64,000 bases of DNA from Gnomoniopsis sp. IMI 355080 (Eukaryota > Ascomycota > Sordariomycetes > Diaporthales > Gnomoniaceae): positions 1-64,000 of the forward strand of contig JAPEVC010000071.1 in the NCBI GenBank assembly GCA_027946555.1, given 5' to 3'. Every line of letters starts with the position of its first letter. The first letter of the stretch is position 1. The notes beneath the pieces are model-generated. The model saw only the letters and a list, made by a program, of their open reading frames with translations, was not told the origin of the DNA and did not search any database. The position numbers and the translations under genes were made by a program. Shown here in pieces: positions 34,594-47,100 of the stretch.

Positions 34594-36464
34594 ATGTTTT
34601 TCGACCAATTCGTCCCATCCACCTGGCATTGTCTCTTCATTCTTATACCAATTTACACTCTGTATAGAATTGTATTCAACAAGTTTGGCGGGGGTTTGGC
34701 TCGCATCCCCGGCCCTCGGCTCGCTTCATGTAGTGATCTGTGGAGGCTGTGTGTGGTTTGGGGCCGACGCCCAGAAGTTACCCATATACAGCTACATGAG
34801 GAATATGGAGCCTTCGTCAGGATCGGGCCCAGGACCGTCTCTGTCGGCGATCCGGAGGCCATCAAGACCATTTACGGCCCGAATTCGGGGTTCTCAAAGG
34901 TGAGCCTCAACGAAGAAGAGACGCTCCAATCGTGAATCTCACACAATCGCTGTTTGGAACAATCACATTGACCATCTTGGTATCTGTCAGTCGGAGTTTT
35001 ATCCCGTCCAGCAGACTATTGCTCGTGGCTACCCTCTACAAAGCCTGTTCAACACTACCGATGAAAGGTTCCACTCCAGGCTTCGCAGGGCCGTCTCAAA
35101 TGCATACGCCATGAGCACTCTGATCAATTTTGAGCCGCTAGTAGACTCGACGACGAACGAATTTCTGAAACAATTAACTCAACGATATTCTGACCAGAAA
35201 GATTCACTGGCTATATGTGATTTCGGTGCATGGCTCCAATACTATGCGTTTGACGTTATAGGGGAGCTGACGTATTCTAAGAGACTGGGGTTTCTTGATC
35301 GAGGCATTGATGTCGACAGAATTATCTCAAATTTAGAGCGTTTACTGGATTATGTATCAGTTGTAAGATTTTACATATATTTTTGGACCCTCCTTTGTCC
35401 CTACCCGCATCCTTATACCCTTTTGCCGCATGCTGCCTCTCGTTTTTTCGAAAATTAAGTACATATGTGAACAAAGATCTGATGACGTGATGAAGATAGG
35501 ACAGCTTCCATTTCTGGATAGGATATTTCTCAAGAATCCGATCCGGCTATGGTTGAGTAAATACAATCTTTGGCAATCTACATCACCCGTGGTGCTGTTC
35601 GCCAAGAGGCACATGGAACAACGACGGATGACGGAGGACAATGCGACAAAATTAACACCCGTAGACCGAATCGGCAGAGACTTTTTGTCTCGTTTCATGG
35701 AGGCGAGGTTAAAAGATCCCGACTTCATTAGTGAGCAGCGCGTTCTGGCTCTCACGGTCGCCAACATGTTCGCAGGCTCGGACACCACGGCTATAACGTT
35801 GCGCGCCATCTTTTACCACTTGCTCAAGAACCCATCAGCGATGGAGAAGCTGACATCTGAGCTTGCCCGCGAAAGCAAGGCTGGAAGATTTACCAGAGAC
35901 GATGCGCTCGTCAAATGGGTGGAGGCCAAGGACTTATGCTACCTCAGCGCCGTCATCAAGGAAGCACTCCGATGCCATCCCGCCGTCGGCCTTCCCCTTG
36001 AGAGGGTGGTTCCTTCTCAAGGAGTGAATATCTGCGGTCACTATCTTCCAGGTGGCACGATTGTAGGATGTTCAGCATGGGTGTTGCACCGCAACGAAGA
36101 CATCTTTGGACGTGACTATGACAAGTTCCGTCCAGAAAGATGGATAGACTCTTCAAAAGAGCACCAATCACAGATGAATCAAGCTCTCTTTTCTTTTGGA
36201 GCAGGCTCAAGGACATGTGCCGGCAAGAATATCTCACTACTCGAGATGTATAAGGTTGTGCCTGCAATTATCAGGATGTTTGAGGTGAGTCGCAATTTGC
36301 ACCAAGACCCGGAAGACGGTCTAGACTACCTGTAAATGGACGAGCTGACACAAATCAAGTTGAGGTTGGCTGACCCGGAGGCGACATGGACGCTACACAA
36401 TGCGTGGTTCGTCAAACAAACTGGACTCAAGATCCTATTGAAACGGAGAGAGTCTATTCTGTGA
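34594..36464 (+). CDS. cytochrome P450, pisatin-demethylase-like
   Basis: Four exons in phase: 34594-34899, 34991-35362, 35496-36284 and 36360-36464, 523 residues. An N-terminal membrane anchor (about residues 10-28) precedes GGGLARIPGPRLAS, the usual proline hinge. The oxygen-binding I-helix is AGSDTTAI, the ExxR is KEALR, the PERF-type motif is FRPERW and the heme loop is FSFGAGSRTCAGKNIS. The C-terminus (LRLADPEATWTLHNAWFVKQ) resembles the pisatin demethylase (CYP57) group, whose known member O-demethylates a plant phytoalexin. Here an O-demethylation or hydroxylation of a methoxylated aromatic is a guess from family and context. It shares its promoter with the acyl-CoA dehydrogenase. Confidence 0.9.
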
Positions 36465-36829
36465 TCCCACGGTGTTCCAATGGGTCAAGTATAACAACGT
36501 GGAGAAAAGATTGACAAGGACTCAAGTATGCCTGGACCTCTAGAAGCAGCTCGTACAACGCTGCTATCTCAAGTTGGAGTGTGCACTATTCGAGATGTGT
36601 CGCACCGCTTTGGATTAGTGAATAGCAGCACTTCATGATCTAATAAAAATCCCAATCAAAAAATTCATTTGTCTCATCAGTCTTTCCTTAATCATTTCCA
36701 GCAGCAAACTCCGAGGATAGCCTTAAAAAAAATAGCACCCATTTCCATGATTCTGTACGACGAGCCCTTGCTTTTCCTCACCCACCATACCCTCACTATA
36801 CTTAGGTAATCCAAGACAGGTTATCCCCT
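36465..36829. other. intergenic between convergent genes
   Basis: About 365 bp of AT-rich sequence between the P450 stop and the MFS stop; it should hold both 3' ends. Nothing else was seen. Confidence 0.5.
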
Positions 36830-38626
36830 CTAATGAATCGGCCCTGCGTACAGTCGGAGTCTACGACCATACTTTTGAACTACCGCAATGATAATGAGAC
36901 CGAACCCGACAACTGCAGCTTGAGTGCCAAAGCTTGCGCCGTAGCCGACCTGGGCCCCCCAGGGTTGCTGAAAATAGCCCACTCCGAAGCCTCCAATGGC
37001 TCGGGCGAAATTAGTCCACCCGGATACCTCCGCAGGTGCAGTCGGATAGCAGTCGAGAACGTATGCAGACACGGCCACGGACGTCGTCATGACACCAAAA
37101 GTATGCATGCCCCAGCCCATTATAATAGCTCCAACAGAGAGGTGGTGGAGCAGTGCCTGACCTATCACGATCAAACCAGTAGCCATGAGAATTCCGGAGA
37201 TGTAAATCATGGTAAGTCGGGCTTCTGGCTCGAATATGCCGTAGTGCTTGCGGATATACCGACGGGCCAGATAATCGTTGAAGAAATGCCCAAAGATCTC
37301 ACCCAGCAGTATCCCAAAGATGGGCGAGAAGTATAATAATCCTAGGCCGTTATATGGGTACCCGTACCCGCCCGCCTCCCGTGGTAACGCGAATAAAATA
37401 GCAGTGGTAATATTTATACCAATCGCCCAAGCAAAGAACATCAAGCTGAGAAAGCAAAAGAAAGTCAGTATGAATCAAAAAGAGTATAACTTGAGTAAAT
37501 TTAGGGAAATACGAACTAGGCCGCCAAAACCAGGAAGAGGGCTGGTTTGAAAAAAGCAGTGAAGAATCTTCTGAATGATGAGTAGGCCGTCTCGTAGTAG
37601 TGACGATGATGTCGTAGGCCCCAAATTCCAGTCACCCTGGTCATTCTCTCGACAAATCCTCGGCCACGACTGGGTTGTTCGTCGTAAGGAATTTCCCGAT
37701 TGTACCATGTCTCGTCCAGGAAGGCCACGATAAAGCATAGGTCAAGGCCAACAGCTCCCACGCATACCCAGAACACGTCTTCCCACCGACCTGTGCCGCC
37801 AAGGACAAAGTTTCCTAGGAGTGGACCCCAGTACGGTGAGGCGATGTAAAGAAGTGCCCACAATCCTATTTTCCTAGCCCGCTCATGCATGAAGAACATG
37901 TCTCTGATGAACGCGATGGATATGGTCTGGGCAGAAGTGATGAAAAAACCTGTAAGAGCTCTCATGACATAAAAACATTCGAAGGACGGAGACATGGCAG
38001 TGCCAATGGAAAAGGCAAATCCGCCCACAGTTGACCAGAACAGCGTTGGCGCCCTGCCGATGAAAGAGCACATTGGAACCCACAACAGCCCTCCCAGTGC
38101 CCTTTGACGATTTAATTGGACAGTTAGTAGCTTATTCCATAGAATTCAGATGACTGAAACGAAGCATTTCTGGACTCCTTACATCAGCAACACATTGATA
38201 CTATTAGTCTCATTCACAGCAGCGACGCTTTTGTGCCATACTTCTGCCTGAATGATGGGAGTGGCACTGCCAGAGGCGGATGTGAAGTCTGCACAGAAGG
38301 CTCCCCATGCCACCGTGAACAGTATGGCGTGTCTTTTCCATGACGACCAATGCAGTGGGTCGTTTGGGTCGTTCGTTGGCTGAGGCACGAGGACTGTCTT
38401 TCACATGGGCTTATGCGTTAGCGATGTCATATCTCTCTCAAGGCAACATGTGCCTAACCAACGGGGTTCAGGAAAGGCCTCATACATGGCCGTCTTTTGC
38501 AAGACGCAGTGCCAACCTTGTAGGGTCTTTGACGCTTAGTCTGACTCCAGCCTCAGATCTCACAGCTGCAGGTAATGGCTCGACCGTAGGACTGATCTCC
38601 AGAAATTCAGTCACGGGCTTATCCAT
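36830..38626 (-). CDS. MFS transporter (DHA1-type drug:H+ antiporter-like)
   Basis: Four exons in phase: 38626-38486, 38397-38183, 38101-37517 and 37445-36830, 518 residues. The cytosolic N-terminus carries the fungal MFS hallmark NDPNDPLHWSSWKR, followed by twelve predicted hydrophobic helices. FIGRAPTLFWST is near the usual loop 2-3 motif position, and SPYWGPLLGNFVLGGTGRWEDVFW is the typical 'P-x-x-G-P-x-x-G' helix 5 region. It could import the aromatic substrate or export toxic intermediates; the family does not decide which. Intron 3 uses donor GTTCGT, as in the cyclase gene. Its upstream region carries four TTCCG/CGGAA motifs, tying it to the catabolic cluster. Confidence 0.9.
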
Positions 38627-39658
38627 GATTTTTCGTTGCATAAAAATTCACCGTTGCAATCAGGATCAGAATATTGAAGAAAAGAGAGAGATTTGAGACT
38701 GAATCAATACGGCGGCCAGACCTTTTACTGTCATAACTAAGGATGGCAGTGGCAACTCTCCAAGGCGCTTCCAAGGTTGATTTCTTACTTTGATCTCTGA
38801 GAGATCCTGTTTCATATCGAGCTCCTGACACGACCAAGTACTTAGCACAAGGTTTGTGCGATTTCGTTCCGGGGGTTCGGGCATATACTCCATGTCGAGG
38901 CACTCGTCTCCTATAAGAACGATGTAAATCTGATTGTTATCGACAGGAAATTCCGAAGATTCCGTCACATGGCGAAGGCACCGGGGTTCGCGGAAACTCG
39001 CAGAAATAGCGAACTAAATCGGCTGTGCGAATACACAGTTCGGACAGTAAATCCAAAATCCAACAGTCAATATTTGAGCGAGAATAGATTGGCATTGATT
39101 CCCAGCGAATCTCGCCCCTGCCATCTCTACTGGAGCTCGAAAAGGCTTCCCGGCTCGAGGCAGCACATCCGGAGCATTTGAATCATCCTGCTAAGGATCA
39201 GAGTGAGTTCTATCTGGGAAAATGGACAGTACCAGAAAATAGCGGGGTCTTTGTATGTTCAGTCAACTTGTTTGTCATATAAGCAAAAAAGGCACATGGA
39301 CAATTGCCTTGTCGAGGTGGTTAGGTGGCTAGGTACTGAACTCTAGGTATCTAAAGGTGGGTAGGGGGCATCATACGAACCTACGAGTCAATTCAAGCCA
39401 TTTCGCCACTTTCTTCTCCCAATTATTTACAGACTCAGTGTGATTCTCATGACAGAGTACTTGGCTATCGTTTCTCACCCAGTCGGTTGCCAATGTTGAT
39501 TCTTGATCACACACGTACCTAGGTAATGACCTTACAAAGCCTCAAAATTGCCTGTGTATCGATATGAAATCAACAAAGCTCTCAGATGTCCTATTTATCT
39601 AGTTCTTGCGGACTAAGAAGACGGGTCTCTTCATGGTGTTCCTTTCCAGTCAGTGGCT
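38627..39658. promoter_or_regulatory. MFS promoter with TTCCG/CGGAA motifs
   Basis: About 1 kb between the MFS start and the reductase stop. TTCCG or CGGAA occurs at 38867, 38951, 38960 and 38991. A TACCTAGGTA copy lies at 39516-39525 and related CTAGGTA variants near 39330-39352. No gene was recognised. Confidence 0.5.
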
Positions 39659-41192
39659 CTACACCACGCCATTTGATGATAGACCGTTGCCGTTGAGGCG
39701 ACGTTCAACAGTGTCGCCAGGGTGAGGTCGAATCGATTTAGAGGACAATTGGTCCTGGCCGCTTGAGACTTGTTGAAACGGCAGTATACCTGCATTCTCG
39801 AAGGACCGGAATGTCTCAATCCAGGTCTCGTAGGTATCGTCATACCTCATCCAACCAAACTTGCGTGCTTTGGAAACGGAGCTTACTGTGCACCAGGCCT
39901 TGCCAATCATCCAGTCAAAGAAGTCCCACGTGCCCCATTTGAAGGCTTCAGGGTGCCCTCCATGCTTGGCCACTACGCTCTGCCACACTTCCTCATTGTC
40001 TTTGGACCACTGGATCATAGAGAAATTGTTGGCCATCTGTTGACTTTCTCCGTCCGCTTTCCACTCGATCTCTTCAGGAACCTAGTTGGAACGAATGTCA
40101 GTTCCCAATCATAAGTCTTACTGGATGGCTATATTCTCGAACCAACCAACCTTTACACCAAAGTATTGAGCAAGCTTAGGCCAGAAGTACTGCCACACAA
40201 ACACATCTCCGTTGGTGTGATTAAACACCTCGTTCTTTGTATGGTCGTTGGTTGCTGCCCAGACGTTCATATCTGCTAGACTCGGTGCATAAGAGTTATC
40301 ATCCACGCACTGATAGAAGAACTTGTTCCCAGGGAATACAGGCTCTTGTCCGCGCTCACGACAGCATAGAATATAGATAGCAAGCGTGAGAGCTGCAGAC
40401 ATCCCATTCCCTATTGCGTTTGTTACGTCAATATTAGTTGATATCAATGAGGCATGGCAGTTGAGAAGTCATTCGTACCGGCTGGGGTAAATCCGATGAT
40501 AGCATTGGGTCGGATTATGTTCCAATCCCAACTGCGCTTCGCAGCCAATTCAAATAAGATATCTTCTTGCTGGTAATAGAAGTTCTCTCCGTGGTCGTCA
40601 TACCGCTGCATTCCTTCATGCATAGGAACCTCAGCGGGCCCTAAATGTATCCCATAATGCTGACGGCAAACGTTATTTCCATTATCTTTCAGAGTGACGA
40701 GACTGGATGCTTCGTGCACCATGGCATAGGATGGGGCTCACCTTCCCACCAGTCTGAAGACAAATCCGCTGCAGGCTTTTGTTGGCGACCGCATCTATCG
40801 CGACCAGAAAATTTCGGAACAACGGAGCATTGTAGTCCGCCAACTTTTTGAAGTCGGCAACGTGAACATAGGAAGCAAAGAAAGCGTGCGTCACATCGTG
40901 GCACAACGAGGCCATGGTCTCTGTGATCTCCTCGACGGGCTTCAGAAAGTCCAAGGCGATATACCTGACCCTCGGGTCCTGCCAGATAACCTGGTTCGAA
41001 GCTCGTCTGGATGTAATAATAATTTTGGACCTTATTCAACGAGATCAGTATCTGGACGCATGGGCTCACGAAGTTTGCCTAGACCAACCACTCAGATTTT
41101 GGCTGTCGAATTAGGTGCTCGACGATTGCATTACCTGTAATGCCATTGGCACCAGTTACAAAGGCAACCTTGCCGAAAGGGTTTGTTGACAT
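39659..41192 (-). CDS. PRISE-family SDR (progesterone-5beta-reductase/iridoid-synthase-like enone reductase)
   Basis: Five exons in phase: 41192-41089, 41030-40742, 40659-40479, 40410-40151 and 40081-39659, 418 residues. The Rossmann motif VAFVTGANGITGNAIVEHL opens the protein, followed by KIIITSRR, ALDFLKPVEEI, ICLQTGGKHYGIHLGP (strand before the active site), ENFYYQQED, WDWNIIRPNAIIGFTPAGNGMS and WPKLAQYFGVK. This order matches the PRISE type of atypical SDR, with Tyr but no YxxxK motif. Members reduce enones with NADPH; several fungal relatives sit in secondary-metabolite clusters. Here it could saturate an alpha,beta-unsaturated side chain. Introns 1 and 4 use GTTGGT donors. No PTS1 (ends NGVV). 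It is divergent from the 4-coumarate-CoA-ligase-like gene. Confidence 0.85.
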
Positions 41193-41705
41193 GTTGCTAG
41201 ACGATGACAATGCAATAAACAGTCAGGCAAGTTCAGTCGTTCTACGGACCGCTGAAAGAAGGATACAGAGTTGCAATAAGAACGGTATCTTGTGAAGCAA
41301 GTCGTCAAATAATCTTCGTCGAATTCGATCCGCGTGGCCATTATCACCATTCTGTGGAAAGAATACACTGTTCTGTATATCTCCCGACTCAGATTAGTTG
41401 TGGAAATTCCGGAAAACGGATGCCAAACGCCGTTGGTATCACGGAGCAGTGCTTTGTATGTTCGTGCCCGGAATTCTGTCCCTGGGTCCGGGAAATTCCC
41501 GCATGCTATGGCCCGTGGAATCGGAACCGATTTTGAATTTGGTCGGCGGTAGATTTAGAACAACATTGATCCGACTGCAGGCGAACACTTATCGCAGCCT
41601 TCGCCTAACGTGGTTGTATTTCAAAAAAGGGAGCCGACGCTTTGTTGGTCTTTGTACACGCATGCAACGAGAGGGACAACACACAGGATAGTCTCTTGCC
41701 TAGAT
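41193..41705. promoter_or_regulatory. divergent promoter with TTCCGGAA palindrome
   Basis: About 510 bp between the reductase and ligase starts. It holds a perfect TTCCGGAA palindrome (41407-41414), CGGAA at 41469 and 41522, and CCGGGAAATTCCCG near 41488. These are candidate Zn2Cys6 sites shared with other promoters of the cluster. Confidence 0.55.
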
Positions 41706-44050
41706 ATGATGGCGATATATCGGAATCCAGAGCCTCTCCGCTACCCCAAGAATGCGACTGTGACAGATGTGCTCCTTCAGTACAATTTGAATAATGCACC
41801 ACCAAACAAACCAGCGATTATCGACGGCCTCTCGGGTGAAGTTGTTTTCACCTACGCCGGCTTCAGAGACAGTGTTAGAAAAGTAGCTCGTTATTTCTCC
41901 ACCGAGATGGGCATTGCTTCAGGTGCTGTTGTAGGAATCCTGTCAACCAATAGGGTAGGTACCCGCCTCACAGTCGAAATCTGATAGTACGTTATATTGA
42001 ACGTTTCAAGAAAACTTGACTGATTGTATGCGCTTGTAGAATTATTATCCCACATGTGTGCACGCTGTTCTTGCAGTCGGTGCTGTCGTGTCAGCGATGA
42101 ACCCTCTCTACGAGCCGAATGTGAGTGCCTTGTACAATTGACGCCCAAGAACTCTCGTCACACAAACGCTTTCTTCATAATAAGTGACTAAGCCTTCATA
42201 TTACGCTAGGAAATTGCTCATGCACTGCGACTAAGCCAGCCAAGTCACATACTTGTGGAGAAAGCATTACTCTCAAAGCTCACAGAGGCTTTATCATCCA
42301 TAGCGTCTCAGACCCGCCCTCCATCATTATATGTGTGGGACGCGGATCATGGCGAAGCCGGTATGGCAGAGGGCATGCCAATCGAACATATACTTCGGCA
42401 CGGATCCGCCGACTTCAAGCCTGCGTCGCTTCCGCCTGGCGCTGCAGCTACCAAGTCTGCCTTTATATGCTTCAGTTCGGGCACATCGGGACTTGTCAAG
42501 GGGGTCAGACTCAGCCATGGAAATGTGGTTGCCAATACTTTTCAACAGTCGCAGGCGCTACGTGGCATGTTCGCTCCAAGCACTGTTGTGGCCCTCGTGG
42601 TTCCTTTCTTTCATATTCTTGGCCTCGCAGGATTTTGTTGCCAGTATATTTGCCAGGTAGGTGCCGTATCTCTGCATTCCTATGTCGGCAAAGTCCAAGA
42701 ATTTCTCAAGAACAACAATAGCTGAAGAAGTATTTCGCGGTGGATTCTCGTCGTCAATCATCCAGAGCCCCAGGTTCCTCCCCTCCTCTTCCTAATGCGT
42801 CAGTGCCGTATTCTCCTCGGGAAGAATATACTAAGCTTTCCCCGTCACAGGGCACGCCAATCGTCACCTTTCGACGCTTTGAAATAGCACCTTTGTGCCG
42901 GGCCATCGAAAGGCACAGAAGTAAGTCTTGTCACATACTTTGGTGATGCCTGGCCAGTCGTACTCTTACTTACATACAAGTCCCTAGTTACCCATATCAA
43001 CGTTGTTCCGCCCATAGCACTGGAACTACTAAACAGTCCTTTAATCGATAATGAGGACTGCTCGTCTCTCAAGTGCCTGATGAACGCCGCTGCGCCCCTG
43101 CGTCAAACACAAGCAGATCAGCTTTCCCAGCGGCTCGGCTGTGTCGTCACGCAGTGGTATGGGATGACAGAAGCAAGCCCAGCCATAGCATCTCAAAGGG
43201 AGGAGGACGCAGTCATACCAAACACTATCGGCCGTCTTCTCCCTGGCATCGAGATGAGGATCATAGATGAAGAGGGTCAAGGTAAGCTATTGCAAAACTC
43301 CCTACCTAGGTTAACACACGAACTCATGTGTTTTGTCGGCTCCGGTCTGACCATTTGGCTGCGTTGGTATAGACACGGACGTCGGAGAATTTGTGATACG
43401 AGGGCCGAATATCATGCTTGGCTACGTTGGTGCTGGAGAGAGCCAGTCTAGCTTCATGACACCTGATGGCTTCTTGAGAACAGGCGACATAGGCTACTTC
43501 GATGACAAGGGATACTTGTTTATCGTCGATCGCGCCAAAGAGATGATCAAAGTCAAAGGGTAAAGAAAACAAGCTTCCATTTGACGAATCGCCTCGGCTA
43601 ATTGGATGTTCCTGTCTACTACAGAAATCAAGTGGCGCCTGCGGAGCTAGAGGCAATCCTGATCTCGCATCCGTTAATAAAAGATGCTGCTGTATGCGGC
43701 GTATACGACGAGCATGGAAGTTCAGAGATACCTGTCGGGTACGTCACGACCGCTGTGAAGGATCTCGAAGAGCAGGAGAAGCTCAAGGTCGAGGTGTTGC
43801 GCTACGTGCATTCTCAGGTAGCGAGGTATAAACAGCTGAAAGGTGGTTTGCACATTCTGCCAACTATCCCGCGAAAGTAAGTGTAAATTCAAGGCCGATC
43901 GCTAAGCTCCTAAGTCAATGATTAAAGACTAACAACACGAAAAGCCCATCTGGGAAAATACTGCGCCGTCTTCTTCCGGCAAAGGTATCAATGGCCTCTT
44001 TGCATCCTGGTCGGACTGATAACAGGCTTCAACTTCGCGCAAAGATGTAG
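41706..44050 (+). CDS. 4-coumarate-CoA-ligase-like enzyme, peroxisomal (PTS1 AKM)
   Basis: Eight exons in phase: 41706-41954, 42040-42120, 42210-42656, 42851-42920, 42988-43281, 43373-43559, 43625-43876 and 43945-44050, about 561 residues. Adenylate-forming motifs are in order: FICFSSGTSGLVKGVRLSHGN, QWYGMTEASP, GEFVIRGPNIMLGYVG, FLRTGDIGYFDDKG, DRAKEMIKVKGNQVAPAELE and NPSGKILRRLLPAK with the catalytic Lys. This is the 4CL/luciferase-like branch, which activates hydroxycinnamic and related acids. It ends LRAKM; AKM fits the PTS1 pattern, so the reaction probably takes place in peroxisomes. Start ATG is doubled (MMAIYRN). It converges on the regulator gene with only 90 bp between stops. Confidence 0.9.
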
Positions 44051-44140
44051 AAGCAGATATGTGGAAGTATAGCTGCGGCCTCACCCGTCACGAGGCCGTC
44101 TTTACATTTAGATACAATGCCGCAAACCGAAGAAATGCAA

Positions 44141-47100
44141 TCATGGTAATCGTGCGTCAAAAACGGGGCTTGTGTTATTCTCCGTGCTTCTCACGACATG
44201 ATCAACTTCAAAATCGAGGTTGAACAATCCCGCTGGTCCCAGTGCGCCGAACAGTGAGCTGTTAATGCCCTGCTCCAAGACTGGGTCATGAAAATCAATA
44301 TCCTGCAAGCTTCCACTGACTGCTGTTCTCGGATGGTGGCTTGGCTCTCCGGGCACACTCGCTGCGAGAGTTGTACCGTCGCCATTGATGAGTGTTTCAA
44401 AGTCGAAGTCAGAGAAGGCCCATTCAGGTAAGCTGGGATGTCTGGCCGGCCCAGTGCCTGTAGGCCAGACAACAGAAGAACCCTTGTCAAGCCCATCATT
44501 AGCAGTAGGGAACGGAGACACGGGCCCACGGTGCTCTTCAGGAGTCAGAAGCATCTGTCCCTGGTGATGAACTACCAAGGCACCATCCGTCCCTTGGTCG
44601 GGCTGCTCATCCATACATTCTCCGCTTTGAGAGTAGGGGGGTTGTGGTAGCTCCTGCATAGATGTCTGTGTCATAACTTGCATATTTTCTGACCCTCGCT
44701 CAGATGCATTGTGCGCAGTCATTTCAGGGTCGTGTCGGGACCGGTCGTCCGGCAAGTTGTTGTTCATTAGTTTTTGGACGAGGAGGTTGAGCCTGGACAC
44801 CCAACGCATCATCTTTCCTGACACCCAAATTCTGTGGCAGTACATGTTGAGGGATCGAGTGGCATCAAGAACTAAGCTACCATGCCTAGTCTTCAGTGTT
44901 GGCTCTGTGGCTATCATACCAATCATGACCATAGTCGCGCTGGTAAGATAGTGGCTGAAGGGGAAGCAGTATTTGAGATTTTCTTCTCGTATGGAGCCGT
45001 GAGATTTGAGGATGCTGGCGGCCAGGCTGCTGCAGACCGTCGCCGACTCCAATTTGTCCTCATCATTGCGTCCAGATAGATTCGAGAGAGCAGAGATCGG
45101 CTTGCGGATCAAGAGGCGAAGAAAAGTGCACGACTTAATAGTTTGTCAAGTACTGGACAAAATATTTACCAACGACAATATGCGGAACCTGGGGGGATGT
45201 CTCACCATGAAGAGCAGTATGCTTTGCTTGACTTGCCAGCGCAATCTATTCCCGAACTGATTTTCCGAAGACAGGATTGGATTATAGGATAAGGGGCTTG
45301 GCACAGTTTCTAGTATTTTGCAGAGCATGGCATCTGCATAGTCCGCCATGGCAGTCGACGTTGGGTTGGGTGTTCCGATGCCGTAAAGAAGCTCCCACGA
45401 CTTTCCCACGACTCGGGAGAACCGAACCTGTGCGGATAGATACGGGAGAGCAGTGACTGGGTTCGTCGCATTCTCGCTTGAGATCTCGTTACCAAGACTG
45501 CTTGTAGGATCTCCTCTGGATGCGTAACGAGACAGCCATTCGTCGCTGAGATTTGACGGCAAGAGTGTATCGACATTGTTGTCTTGGATGAGGAATGGTC
45601 GACCTGATTCGATGGCGATGCGTCGGTCCAGCACGTAGATTGACCACCAAGTCCGACAAAATAGTTGACTGCGGAAGACAGGCATCCTGTCCAGTGTCTG
45701 TTGTCGGTGAAGGCCAATAATGTGAGCATTGGAGATAGCAACGGCAAGGAGACGTGCCGCTCGTTGCGTTGCGTCGAGTCGAAACAAATAGAGCACCTGA
45801 GACTAGTCAGCATGATGACTTATATAAGATGGAACACTGTTAACAACTGGGGCGAATTTTTACCCTGAGCATTATGATTTGCATAGCCACCAAGGACTTA
45901 GCGGTCGTGTTGTTCATCTCAACGGCGTCTTGCACTAGGCTCATACCGACGCTGTACAGGCTCCAGCCAGACGAGTGCACGCCGCTCGCATCAGTCATCC
46001 TAGATGAGACACTACAACGCCCCAGAGCAAGACAAAAACAGACGACTGCAACGTTCATGCGCTTTTGTTCACGCTCGCTAGCACTGGTCATGGCCCAGAG
46101 GGCCGAGTACTCCCACAACTCGTTGAAGGTTTCCCACACCGTGGGGGCGTGAAGGAAGGGATAGAGGACGTGAACTTCATCAAAGAATACCTGAAGGTAC
46201 CATTTCCAATCTACCTCGTCCGCGATGACACCATGTTGAAGAAGGATTGCTTCCAGCCAGCTCCGCACCTTACGTATGTGGTGACCGTCAGAGGAAATGT
46301 TGCGCCCTTGCTGGAGAGAGGAACCTTTGGCGGAGGTCAAGTTTAACTTTCCTTGGTTCGAAGGGTCGTCGATTCCAGAACCATCCAGGCCCTCGTTCAT
46401 GTCCTGGAAGGCAGGGCTTATAGATAGTTCCCCCGCGAAGGTTTGCCCATCCGCCTCCAGGACGCTTTGAAGTTCAGCCGAGTCCGGACTGCCATGTTCC
46501 TCCACGCCAATCGGCGCGCGTGGACGGCTCCGGTCCGTCTGTATACTCGGGTTCTGCGTGGTCGGTTGCAAAAAGTTTAACTGGCATTCGATCTTGGCCA
46601 GACGAGCGAGCACGTCACGGGGAGTTACCCTGGGAAGACAACTTTGAATCAGTCCGGAGATATCTACAAGCCGTCTCTCCACCGTGCTCCGAGTGGCCTA
46701 GTGCTTACTTGATATCTGTCTCCGTGTCCGCTTCTGAACGTGTGTGGTGCTCGCTGTTTGCCTCATTCTGAGCTTGATTGCCTCTGGGTGCCGGTACGCA
46801 TGGCCGCTTCCTGGCGAGGCACTGTGCACAGGGCTCTCCGCCTTCGCACTTTGACGGGTGTTAGCACAGCCAATTCCTTCTCGTACAACCTTTGGAGCCA
46901 GTGAGCGAGCCAACCTTGATTTTGCGTTGTTGACATGAAGAGCTGGCCGAAAAAAAGCAACTTGTCAGTCACACCACTCTGGTCGCGCATCACGCCACGA
47001 GGCAGGTAATGGTAAGATCCAAATGACTGTGGTTTATGGACGCACCAGGCTCTAGAGATGTATTTCCCTCTTTTCATCTTCTTGACAGGCCGATCGGAGG

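Noticed and set aside
29324..44050. The two acyl-CoA ligases as a tandem duplication
   Set aside because: They differ in length, intron positions, motif wording and C-terminus (HGHQKE versus AKM); they belong to different branches of the adenylate-forming family.
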